Origin: an uncultured Odoribacter sp.
GTDB lineage: Bacteria > Bacteroidota > Bacteroidia > Bacteroidales > Marinifilaceae
Assembly: GCA_947176455.1 (NCBI GenBank)
Contig: CAMWQQ010000028.1
Location: 1-12,042, forward strand
Direction of reading: 5' to 3'
DNA: 12,042 bases
The first letter of the stretch is position 1. Each line of letters starts with the position of its first letter. Positions 1 to 7,810 of this stretch are shown in pieces. The position numbers and the translations under genes were made by a program. A model generated the notes under the pieces. That model ran no database searches and was not told the origin of the DNA. It saw only the letters and a list, made by a program, of their open reading frames with translations.

Positions 1-683
1 TTCATCACCCGTCCATAAGCGTCTTGTCCCAGTTTTTCGCCAAACGCCAAACTATCTTTCAGGCAACCTTCCGCCAAGGCGTCACCCAGTTTCAGCATTC
101 CGCTTTTCAGGTAATTCCCGAACGCATCGTAGAATGTCCCCCGTTCCATTGTACCGAACAAGGCTTCCATTACCTCCGTCAAGGCGCCAAAATCATAGCG
201 TCCCCACAAACACTGCGCATACTCCGCTCCGTATTTCAACGGTTCCGCCTCATACTTGCGTTTCAATTCGATGACAGGGTCGTTCATAATGTTCTCAATC
301 ATCGACTTCAATCCCTCGGCATCGCGCACGCCACCGATATGGCGCACGATTTCCTTGCCCTCGCCGTCCAAAAACAGGAAAGTCGGGAAAGCCGAAATCT
401 TGTAAGTGTCCGCAATCTTGTCCGGGTCGGCAACGTCAATGACATATTTCAAAAACACATAACGCGGATTCACGTAGTCGCCCGCCTCTTTTGTGGGCAA
501 TACCTTCTCCATGACCATTTTGCAAGGACCACACCACGTCGTCGAAACCATAGCAATCACTTTCTTGCCGTCCCGATTCGCCTGCGCCAAGCCCTCTTTC
601 AAACTGCCGTGAAAGATCTCAACCTGTGCCCTGCTGGCAAATACAGCCACCAGCAAACACATTGTAAATAATAATTTTCTCAT
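1..683 (-). CDS. Exported thioredoxin-like protein (C-terminus cut by window edge)
   Basis: The frame opens with ATG at 683 and runs without a stop off the left edge, giving about 227 visible residues. Residues 1-19 look like a Sec signal peptide (MRKLLFTMCLLVAVFASRA, then Q20) with no lipobox, so the mature protein is probably periplasmic. The thioredoxin fold is shown by the redox motif WCGPC at 50-54, by the cis-proline loop AFPT at about 98-101, and by FLDGEG after it. Residues from about 135 on are an additional domain, seemingly helical, seen in many Bacteroidota thioredoxin-family proteins. It is the last visible gene of the operon, 23 bp after the PKD-like gene, with an AGGA-type ribosome site before the ATG. 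The likely role is thiol-disulfide reduction or oxidation of envelope proteins, perhaps of its operon partners. The redox direction cannot be read from the sequence. The family call is firm; the substrate is unknown. Confidence 0.9.
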   Translation of the reverse strand, partial: MRKLLFTMCLLVAVFASRAQVEIFHGSLKEGLAQANRDGKKVIAMVSTTWCGPCKMVMEKVLPTKEAGDYVNPRYVFLKYVIDVADPDKIADTYKISAFPTFLFLDGEGKEIVRHIGGVRDAEGLKSMIENIMNDPVIELKRKYEAEPLKYGAEYAQCLWGRYDFGALTEVMEALFGTMERGTFYDAFGNYLKSGMLKLGDALAEGCLKDSLAFGEKLGQDAYGRVM

Positions 684-706
684 CGTATCCTTTTTTACGA
701 TCAACA

Positions 707-2161
707 TCAATAAGTCCATTCGCCTGCTGCCGTCATGGAAACAATCTTGCCGTCCATAAGCAACGGTTCTTTCAACGACTCATTGGCATTCAATGCACTC
801 AATTCGTAAATCCGGCTCTGGGTCCCGTCATAAGTAGCAACGAATATCCGTTCCTGCTTTTCATCAAACAACATGGCAGTCACCTCTCCGGTCAAGCCAC
901 TATACCAATCCACGTCGGTACCACCGGTTTCATAGTAGAAACGAACGATTTTCTTCCCTTCCGCAAAGAACCAATAGCCGTGGTCGCTCAACAGGCACAC
1001 CGGATGCTCTCCCGACAAATTGGGACGTTGCAAAACCTCACGGCAAGAGAATGGATTAATCGGCTCCCAGTTTGTATCAAAATCAAACCCGATATTAATT
1101 TCATAAAAATGAGCCGTTCCGGATGCCGGGTCCCACAATACCGGATACATGACATTATCAGAACCGTCCACACGTTCGCCATAGGTCAAGTACTTCAAAC
1201 CCGTCGTTATCGGAGCTTCCCCTTGAAAAACCTCCACTTCATCAAACAGAGCCGCTTGGTCATGCAACATCTGGTCTTTATTCCTATCACAAGTCAAATG
1301 CAGGAACTGTTCCGTATTTTCATCATAAGCAAACCAAACCTCCGTAGTCGCCGCACTATTCATTCCCGCCCAAGCGAAAGAATGACCGGTCACCGGTTCA
1401 TGAAGCGTCCGGCTATCAAAAAGATTCAACAGAAAAAGCTGACCTTCACTGATAACCATGCCCATTCCATAATAACAGAAAAAATGTTCCGGGATAAATT
1501 CACCCTGATATCCATCAATGCTCTCAGCCGTATAATAACCGTCCAATTCCATGGTCTGGGCATTCAACGAAGCCACTTTCTTGTCGCCCTCCGCACATAC
1601 CACATACATACCATTGGAATAAGGGGCTATCAATTGTTTCGGCTTCTTACCCAGATGCCCGAATTCAGGATTGACCTGCTCGAAAATCGAGTGCACTAAA
1701 GGCGCATTTTCCCGGTCGCGACGTTGCATGGACAGCACAGCCGTCCCGTCTGCATCCTCGCTCAACACAAACAAAGCATTAGAGAAAGCGGTTCCCACTT
1801 TCACGCCGAACTGAGCGTAATATTTCAAATCCGTCGCCCGGTCCGTGACGCACAATACTCCGGCATAATTTGCATTGCGCGGAACTTCCGTCATGACCGC
1901 CCGACAAAAGCGTTCGGTCGAGATGACCTTGTTGTTCACCTTCCACTCAAAATCCAATTCATCGGTTTCCTCCACCTGAAAATGAAGTTTCAACGTTTCT
2001 ATCTTCAACGTATCCATTTGGTCCACATTATAGACCTCTTCCACGCCCTCGATTTCAATGGAATTCAATGTTGAATAACGGTAATTGCCGTTATCGTCCG
2101 TACATGCGCCCACCAAAGCCAAAAGGCACATTCCGGCTACCCATATATTCTTTATCTTCAT
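707..2161 (-). CDS. PKD-like family surface lipoprotein
   Basis: This 484-residue protein has a lipoprotein signal peptide with lipobox VGAC and lipid-bearing Cys20. TDD follows directly, resembling the acidic lipoprotein export signal that sends Bacteroidota lipoproteins to the cell surface. Residues about 30-125 look like an Ig/PKD-like beta domain (ELDFEWKVNNKVIS). After that come about seven recurring beta-hairpin units, for example LFVLSEDADGTAVLSM, MYVVCAEGDKKVASL, VWFAYDENTEQFLHL, YWFFAEGKKIVRFYY and IFVATYDGTQSRIYEL, suggesting a beta-propeller. The combination and the SusC-SusD-DUF4843 context match the PKD-like family (Pfam PKD_2 type). The mature chain has seven cysteines besides Cys20. 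It starts 11 bp after the DUF4843 gene with AAGG before the ATG. It probably binds ligand or forms part of the SusCD surface complex; no catalytic motif is visible. The family is recalled, and the propeller is my inference. Confidence 0.8.
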   Translation of the reverse strand: MKIKNIWVAGMCLLALVGACTDDNGNYRYSTLNSIEIEGVEEVYNVDQMDTLKIETLKLHFQVEETDELDFEWKVNNKVISTERFCRAVMTEVPRNANYAGVLCVTDRATDLKYYAQFGVKVGTAFSNALFVLSEDADGTAVLSMQRRDRENAPLVHSIFEQVNPEFGHLGKKPKQLIAPYSNGMYVVCAEGDKKVASLNAQTMELDGYYTAESIDGYQGEFIPEHFFCYYGMGMVISEGQLFLLNLFDSRTLHEPVTGHSFAWAGMNSAATTEVWFAYDENTEQFLHLTCDRNKDQMLHDQAALFDEVEVFQGEAPITTGLKYLTYGERVDGSDNVMYPVLWDPASGTAHFYEINIGFDFDTNWEPINPFSCREVLQRPNLSGEHPVCLLSDHGYWFFAEGKKIVRFYYETGGTDVDWYSGLTGEVTAMLFDEKQERIFVATYDGTQSRIYELSALNANESLKEPLLMDGKIVSMTAAGEWTY

Positions 2162-2172
2162 AATACCTTATT

Positions 2173-2922
2173 TTAAAAATCAGCAGGAATTTTCAATCGA
2201 ACACCATTTTCATCATAGAAACCGGGGTCGGCATCAAACACTTTTTTCAGTCTCACGATAGCGGCACACTCTTTCGGATAGGTGAACCAATATATATTTT
2301 GGTCTGTCGACAAATCACCTTTTCCGCCCCAGATTTTAATCCACTCGCGCAACTTGGTCGGATGCCACGTTCCGAAACCTTTTCTCTCCCAATGTTTCCA
2401 CCAAATCGGTTCTTCCAGAATATCTGAAACCCGGACCGCCACGAACAACTTTTCTTTCACTCCCTGCACCAAATCCTCTCCGTCGACAATCCGTATCCGG
2501 ATTTCTTTGGTCTCGGTAGACATGGAGGCACTCCGTTTCAGCGTGATGTGCAACGAATCCGTCATTTTCCCGGCAGGAATGACCCATTCCGAAGCAATCG
2601 GTTCAAAATCCACCCCTTCCGTCGTATTGGCAGCAGGAATGACTTCCACCCTGTACTTCAAATCCCGAGGACTTTCGCTACCGGTAATTACCACGGGAAT
2701 GCACAACTCCCGGGTCTTGACTTCATCGGGGTCATAGGCAAACGTATAAGTCACTGTATCCTGTCTCAAAATCAAAGTGGTGTCGGATTTTAAGTCACTC
2801 AACTGAAAGAATGCGCTGTAAGGACCTTCAAACATCTCTCTCGAAGCCTCGTCACAACCGTACAAGCCCCACAGCATCAACATGCCCAATAGGCCGATAT
2901 AATATTTCTTCATCATTTTCAT
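2173..2922 (-). CDS. DUF4843 family lipoprotein
   Basis: This 249-residue protein has a lipoprotein signal peptide with lipobox LYGC and Cys23, followed by DEAS. Family-typical stretches are FEGPYSAFFQLSD near residues 32-44, the middle part with IPVVITGSESPRDLKYRVEV and GVDFEP, and a C-terminal block KHWERKGFGTWHPTKLREWI. These fit DUF4843, whose members are almost always encoded just after SusC and SusD in Bacteroidota. The mid region has a beta-sandwich character like other SusE/SusF-position accessory lipoproteins, so a surface role in ligand capture next to SusD is likely, though no function is proven for the family. The gene lies 11 bp after susD and 11 bp before the PKD-like gene, so co-transcription is expected. 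Two close ATG codons exist (M1 and M3/M4). I kept the first, but the choice hardly changes the protein, and there is no clear Shine-Dalgarno sequence. Confidence 0.85.
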   Translation of the reverse strand: MKMMKKYYIGLLGMLMLWGLYGCDEASREMFEGPYSAFFQLSDLKSDTTLILRQDTVTYTFAYDPDEVKTRELCIPVVITGSESPRDLKYRVEVIPAANTTEGVDFEPIASEWVIPAGKMTDSLHITLKRSASMSTETKEIRIRIVDGEDLVQGVKEKLFVAVRVSDILEEPIWWKHWERKGFGTWHPTKLREWIKIWGGKGDLSTDQNIYWFTYPKECAAIVRLKKVFDADPGFYDENGVRLKIPADF

Positions 2923-2933
2923 GGCATTAAATT

Positions 2934-4394
2934 TTATTGTGCATTATTACCGAACTCGTTCTCGTCCTTGGGCAAAGGTAGCTCAAACAATTCCAAGGAT
3001 GCCGGTATGTTCTCCTCCCGGGTGACAATGTTCCGGAACAAACGCTTATAGAAATAGAACAATTTGCCTTCTCCCCAACAGTCTTTCCGGTATTCATTGG
3101 CTATTTGCTCCAGCAACGCCCCGGCATCACCTTTCAAGCTCTCCGGCAGGGCGCTCAAGTTCCGGGAAACCCGGACTTCGTTTAACAATCGCCAAGACTC
3201 TTCGGGACGGGCGGACAAATTAGCCTCCGCCGCCATATAATACACCTCGCTCAAGCGAATCATAGGCAATAATTTTTCCCAAGGAGTGATGTCTGAAGAA
3301 TTCGCCCCGGTAGACATGGTCCGCACATATTTGTTCAGATAGGTCGAAGACGGTGTCGTAGAAGTCGTCGTCCACCAAGCCATTCGGTAGTCTTCCACGC
3401 TACCGTAAGCCGAAGCATTCGTATAAACGTCATTGACATAATCCTTATCCACTTCGTAACCGGCAAAGCCCAAATAGCGACTCATATTCTTAATTTCCTG
3501 ATAGTAGACACCCCATATCAGTTCCCGTTCGAACATCAGGTTTTTGGTTACGCCCCAATCTTCCCGCTTCACCAGAGAAAAAACATCCGTCGCCTCTATC
3601 ACCTCGTTGGCATAACGCAAGGCATTGGTATAATCTTCTTTCAACATATACACCCGCGCAAGCGTGGCGCAAACGGCATAGTAGTTCATCCGGATGCCCC
3701 GGAAGTTGAAAGCCAGGTCGGTAACATTCATCGCATCCCCGTATTTCGACTGGTCGTCTTTATCCACCCAACGCCCGTAAATTTGAATCGGGTCATTCTT
3801 TAATAACACATAAGCCGAATCCAAGTCCCGTTGTATCTTGCCAAGTACTTCCGTAGCCGTCATTACCTGCACAATCTGATTGGAAAACGTCTCATGATAC
3901 GGAATGGCTTTCTTATCCATTCCTCCGTTTTTCAGCACGGGACCAAACAGACGCAACAAATCCAAGTGCAAATAAGCCCGCAATCCCAACGCCTCACCTT
4001 TTATCAGATTGTAGTACTCGTAATCGGAAGCCTCCTTGCCGTCCATATAGCCCAGCAACAGATTGATATTGGCAATCGCCTTGTACAATTGCAACCAAGT
4101 GGCATCCAGACGGTCTGCCATTTCCTGGTCCGTATAACGGAACGCATGAAACTCACTCGTCTTCTGCCAGTAATGCACGATTTCTTCCGGGAAACCAATA
4201 GTCAGTTCCCGACCATAAGCCGCATCGCTGTTCAATAACGTATAACTACCGGTCAACATCTGCATAAAACCTTTCTCCTCCTCGAACATCTTGTCCGGTT
4301 CCACCTGCCCGTAAGGTGTCACATCCAGCCAGTCTCCGCAGGCAGTCAGCGCAAACAGGCTAATTAATCCTAATATGTATCTTTTTCCTATCAT
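2934..4394 (-). CDS. SusD/RagB family nutrient-binding outer-membrane lipoprotein
   Basis: This 486-residue protein is the ligand-binding lid that pairs with the SusC channel on the cell surface. The signal peptide ends in lipobox LTAC with lipid-bearing Cys19, followed by GDWLDVTPYGQV, the usual SusD start. The central helical (TPR-like) part carries the family motif GEALGLRAYLHLDLLRLFGP at about 130-150. The C-terminal SusD_RagB part has LPMIRLSEVYYMAAEANL and a later RKDCWGEGKLFYFYKR block. Length is typical for the family. The gene begins only 4 bp after susC, which implies translational coupling; no independent ribosome site is evident. No catalytic function is expected. The substrate cannot be deduced, because no glycan-degrading enzymes are encoded nearby and SusD proteins of this subgroup may serve non-starch ligands. 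The protein is intact. Confidence 0.95.
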   Translation of the reverse strand: MIGKRYILGLISLFALTACGDWLDVTPYGQVEPDKMFEEEKGFMQMLTGSYTLLNSDAAYGRELTIGFPEEIVHYWQKTSEFHAFRYTDQEMADRLDATWLQLYKAIANINLLLGYMDGKEASDYEYYNLIKGEALGLRAYLHLDLLRLFGPVLKNGGMDKKAIPYHETFSNQIVQVMTATEVLGKIQRDLDSAYVLLKNDPIQIYGRWVDKDDQSKYGDAMNVTDLAFNFRGIRMNYYAVCATLARVYMLKEDYTNALRYANEVIEATDVFSLVKREDWGVTKNLMFERELIWGVYYQEIKNMSRYLGFAGYEVDKDYVNDVYTNASAYGSVEDYRMAWWTTTSTTPSSTYLNKYVRTMSTGANSSDITPWEKLLPMIRLSEVYYMAAEANLSARPEESWRLLNEVRVSRNLSALPESLKGDAGALLEQIANEYRKDCWGEGKLFYFYKRLFRNIVTREENIPASLELFELPLPKDENEFGNNAQ

Positions 4395-4398
4395 GACT

Positions 4399-7300
4399 TT
4401 AGAAATTTACGTTCAACGAAAATGTGTACTCCCGGGCAAACGGATAATCCAGACCACGTTCACGTTTCACCGTGGAAACATAGAACAGGCTTCCGCTGTT
4501 CAATCCGACACGCACCGACGACAGACGCATTTTTTTGAGCCATTCTGTCGGGAATCGCCAAGACAAGGAGATATTGCTCATTTCCAAGAAATTATTGTCC
4601 TGCACAAAACGGCTGGTATAGTTTGACACACTGCGGTCTGCGATGTCTTTATAGAAACAATGTTGTCCCGGCTGTTGCCACCGTTCTTCAAGCACGCGCC
4701 GGTCGGCATTCGTGTAAGGCTTGGCGCCTTCTACCCGTTCCGCCAGCGTACTGTTGTACAACTGTCCGCCGAAACTATAACGCATCAGGATATTCAACGA
4801 CCAATTTTTCCAAATGATGTTGGTCCCGATATTCCCTTCCAACGTCGGGTCCGTGCAACCCACAACAACCTTATCCCGGTAATCCCAGGTTTCAGTAATC
4901 TCGCCGTTGCGGGTCAGAAACAATTCCTTACCGTTGGCAGGATTGATGCCGAGAGAACGCACCGCCTTGATTGCATTCAACGATTCCCCTTCCTCATACA
5001 TGGCAATCGGCTGCGTCTGGTCGGCACCTTTCGATTCGTTGTTTGCCTTGTTCAAAGCACTCAACGCCGAACTGATTTTGGTAATCCGGTTCTGGTTGTG
5101 CACTCCGCTGAAATTGACTGCCCAGTCGAAATCCTTGTTTCTGACAATCACGGCATTGACGTCAAACTCATAACCGTCATTCTTTTGTTTTCCATAATTA
5201 GCCGTGTAACTGGAGAAACCGAGAGAAGGCGTAACCGATACTGGAAGCAACAGACCGTTGGTCAAGTCGTTGTAATAATCAAAACGCACGGTCAGACGAC
5301 GTTGCAGCACTTCGATGTCCACACCCAGATTTCGTTTCAGACTCTTCTGCCATTCCAATGCCGTATTACCATAGGTCATAAAAGTCGCCCCCAACCCTTG
5401 ATAATACATCTGGTCCTGATTGTATGCCAGCATCGTCCGAGCTTGGTAGGACTGGAAATTCTGATTTCCCGTCTCTCCTATGGATGCCCGCACGGTAAAA
5501 CGCGTCAGCCAATCCACGTTGTCCATAAATGCCTCGTTGTTCAAGTTCCAGCCAATACCCACCGACCAGAACGGTGCAAAACGCTTGTCCTTTCCATACT
5601 TGGAAGAACCGTCCATACGTCCGGAGAAATCGGCAAAATAACGATTGTTATAGGAATAGTTGATGTTGGCAAAAAATCCCGCCATTCTGGATTCCGACTC
5701 AGAACCGGAAGGTTTGCCACCCTCCTTGTACTTTGAAGCGAACCAGATTTCCTTGAAACGACCGTCCAAGAAGCCGGTTGCCACATACCCGTCCGACACC
5801 GCCTTGTCCTGTTTCAGGTTCAAACCGATACCGGAAAACAACGTGTGACCCTCTTTTTGCAAATTGTAGGTTAGGGTTGCATTGATGTTATATTCAAATC
5901 CCTTGTTGTTTGTCTTAGTATACTCCCCTTTGTCTTCGGCATCGAGATTCGTTCTTTTATAAGAAGCATGGTCCGGAGAAATGTATTCATCAGAAGTGCC
6001 AAGCGACTTGGACAATGCCACAGACCCCTTGAAACGTAATTCCGGCAAGATGAAATAATCCACGCTCAGATTGTCCGTCACAGACAACAAGGCAGATTCA
6101 TCCTTGTAAGGCAAAGAAGCGTTGTACAACGGATTCTGATACTGGTCGGCAGAAGCAGACTGGTCGGGATGAACCGTATAAGTCTCTATCAACTTCCCTT
6201 GTTCGTCATAAATCGGATTATACGGATTCGCACTGGTATATGCGGAAAACGAACCGTAAGGAGAGTTCTGAACATTCGTTTGTGAAAATTCGAAACTGTT
6301 ACGGACGCTGATTTTATTTTTCACCCGGTAGGTCAAATCAAAAGAAGCGCCAAATGTTTCCCGATACGATTTTTTCATGACACCGGCTTTCCGGTTGTAA
6401 TTGGCACCCAATCCGTAAACAACGGCATCCGTCCCCCCCTCCAGATAAAGCGAATGTGCATGCGACACGGCATTCCGCAACGGCTGCGCCATCCAGTCGG
6501 TATTGACCCCTCGCACAACATTGGCTTTTATCTGTTCCAGTATCAACAGGTCCTCTATATCATTGTAATCGTATACTCCCGCCTTTCCTTCATACTCCAG
6601 TTTCTCCCGGGCTTCCATTAAATCGTAATCCGAAAGGTCCGCCATGGACAAGGAAGTTCGATTGGAATAAGTTACGGAAAACTTGCCGTCGGTAGGCCGA
6701 CGCGTCTCTATCACGACCACCCCATTGGCGGCACGCGAACCGTATAAGATAGTAGCGGAAGCATCTTTCAATATGGTGATGCTTTCAATCCGTTCCATAT
6801 CCATGTCGAACACCCGCTGCAAAGAGACTTCATAACCGTCCACGATGAATGTGGGAATATTGCTCTCGCCCATAAAACTGCTTTCGCCACGAACAAAGAA
6901 ATCGGGCAGACTGTTCGGGTCGGAACCCCGCAAGTTGTTTTCCTTGATTTTAAACGAAGGGTCCACCATTTTCAATGCTTCAAGCAAATTCACATTACCA
7001 AACTTCCTCAATTCCTCCCGTTTGGCCGAAGAAACCGAACCAGTGAAACTGTCCTTGGATTTGGAAAAGTAACCGGTCACCACCACCTCATCCATTTCCG
7101 TGGCGTCTTCTTCCATAACCACCGTCAAAGGTTTCGTGTCGTCCACCTTTACTTCTTTGGTTTTCATTCCGACAAAGGAGAATATCAGGGTCACCGACTC
7201 GGTTCCGGTCATCGAAAAACTGAAACGCCCGTCAACGTCCGTAGAGACACCCAAGGTCGTTCCCTTGATTAATACGGACACTCCCGGCAGAGGGATTCCA

Positions 7301-7719
7301 TCCTTGTCTTTGACCACGCCGGTCAATTCGAATTTTTCCGGAGCCTGAGGAGAAGCCAGCTTGGGAGAGATGACAATGACATCGTCTTCCAACCGATATC
7401 CCAAACCAGTGTTTTTCAAGCATTCCGCCAGGATTTCGCTCAAATCCCGATTCTCCGCCGACACGCTGACTTTGTTGACATGCCGGAGTTCATTGCTGCT
7501 ATACATGAACTCGTAACCGGACTGCCGGGTAATCTCCTGAAAAATTTCAGGCAAAGTCTTGTCCTTCGCTTCCAAACTCAAACGAATCTGCGAATACGTC
7601 CGTGCAGAGACTGTCGACAATCCCAGAAGCAGCAAACAAACACAAATTTTCATAGTCAAATACATTTTCCGAACGACATCAGGCAAAGACCCGATATCCA
7701 AATCCCGATTTTTTTTCAT
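4399..7719 (-). CDS. SusC/RagA family TonB-dependent transporter with N-terminal STN domain
   Basis: I choose the ATG at 7719 (1106 residues). The frame can be extended to a TTG at 7758, but that would place 13 odd residues before the signal peptide and overlap a hairpin. Residues 1-39 form a long signal peptide (hydrophobic MKICVCLLLLGLSTVSA). An STN domain (about 47-117) follows, then a carboxypeptidase-regulatory-like beta domain (about 131-205, GVSVLIKGTTLGVSTDVDGRF), a TonB-box-like DEVVVTGY at 210-217, the plug domain (VRG and GSRAANGVVVI motifs), and a beta-barrel ending in an aromatic strand (EYTFSLNVNF). It imports a ligand across the outer membrane using TonB energy. The STN domain marks it as a signalling transducer to a FecR-type anti-sigma factor, which fits the fecR gene directly upstream. 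The barrel seems intact. The substrate is unknown. It precedes susD by 4 bp. Confidence 0.96.
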   Translation of the reverse strand: MKKNRDLDIGSLPDVVRKMYLTMKICVCLLLLGLSTVSARTYSQIRLSLEAKDKTLPEIFQEITRQSGYEFMYSSNELRHVNKVSVSAENRDLSEILAECLKNTGLGYRLEDDVIVISPKLASPQAPEKFELTGVVKDKDGIPLPGVSVLIKGTTLGVSTDVDGRFSFSMTGTESVTLIFSFVGMKTKEVKVDDTKPLTVVMEEDATEMDEVVVTGYFSKSKDSFTGSVSSAKREELRKFGNVNLLEALKMVDPSFKIKENNLRGSDPNSLPDFFVRGESSFMGESNIPTFIVDGYEVSLQRVFDMDMERIESITILKDASATILYGSRAANGVVVIETRRPTDGKFSVTYSNRTSLSMADLSDYDLMEAREKLEYEGKAGVYDYNDIEDLLILEQIKANVVRGVNTDWMAQPLRNAVSHAHSLYLEGGTDAVVYGLGANYNRKAGVMKKSYRETFGASFDLTYRVKNKISVRNSFEFSQTNVQNSPYGSFSAYTSANPYNPIYDEQGKLIETYTVHPDQSASADQYQNPLYNASLPYKDESALLSVTDNLSVDYFILPELRFKGSVALSKSLGTSDEYISPDHASYKRTNLDAEDKGEYTKTNNKGFEYNINATLTYNLQKEGHTLFSGIGLNLKQDKAVSDGYVATGFLDGRFKEIWFASKYKEGGKPSGSESESRMAGFFANINYSYNNRYFADFSGRMDGSSKYGKDKRFAPFWSVGIGWNLNNEAFMDNVDWLTRFTVRASIGETGNQNFQSYQARTMLAYNQDQMYYQGLGATFMTYGNTALEWQKSLKRNLGVDIEVLQRRLTVRFDYYNDLTNGLLLPVSVTPSLGFSSYTANYGKQKNDGYEFDVNAVIVRNKDFDWAVNFSGVHNQNRITKISSALSALNKANNESKGADQTQPIAMYEEGESLNAIKAVRSLGINPANGKELFLTRNGEITETWDYRDKVVVGCTDPTLEGNIGTNIIWKNWSLNILMRYSFGGQLYNSTLAERVEGAKPYTNADRRVLEERWQQPGQHCFYKDIADRSVSNYTSRFVQDNNFLEMSNISLSWRFPTEWLKKMRLSSVRVGLNSGSLFYVSTVKRERGLDYPFAREYTFSLNVNF

Positions 7720-7745
7720 AAATTTGTTTTGTAAAATTAATAATT

Positions 7746-7762
7746 GCCATTCGCACAATGGC
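7746..7762 (-). other. Hairpin B in the susC leader (GUGCG loop)
   Basis: A perfect 6-bp inverted repeat, GCCATT / AATGGC, encloses a 5-nt loop (CGCAC on the plus strand, GUGCG in the susC transcript). It ends 26 nt before the susC ATG, and the stretch between is very AT-rich. Its loop is identical to that of the stronger hairpin at 7779-7805. The base pairing is seen directly; a regulatory function is inference. Confidence 0.6.
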
Positions 7763-7778
7763 GTTACTCATTGTTTTC

Positions 7779-7805
7779 CAGGAAGATGTCGCACACATCT
7801 TCCTG
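7779..7805 (-). terminator. Strong hairpin A just after fecR stop; possible attenuator or processing site
   Basis: A perfect 11-bp stem (CAGGAAGATGT / ACATCTTCCTG in the sense of the operon) with a 5-nt GUGCG loop begins 5 nt after the fecR stop codon. That is where an intrinsic terminator would sit, but GAAAACAAUG follows the stem instead of a U-tract. Full termination is therefore doubtful. A partial terminator, RNase-protecting stem or processing point that lets susC-susD expression differ from fecR is more likely. No TAnnTTTG promoter is visible between fecR and susC. Confidence 0.5.
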
Positions 7806-7810
7806 TTTTA

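Noticed and set aside
24..671. Long plus-strand open frame opposite the thioredoxin gene
   Set aside because: It is antisense to a well-matched thioredoxin-like gene, has no family features and no promoter or ribosome site. It is a shadow frame.
4660..5736. 358-codon plus-strand open frame inside susC
   Set aside because: It is opposite the conserved barrel-coding part of susC, its composition is like a reverse-frame translation, and no domain is recognisable.
7720..7758. Extended susC start at TTG 7758
   Set aside because: It would put 13 residues before a normal leader and signal peptide, and it lies in hairpin B. ATG 7719 gives a standard SusC N-terminus.
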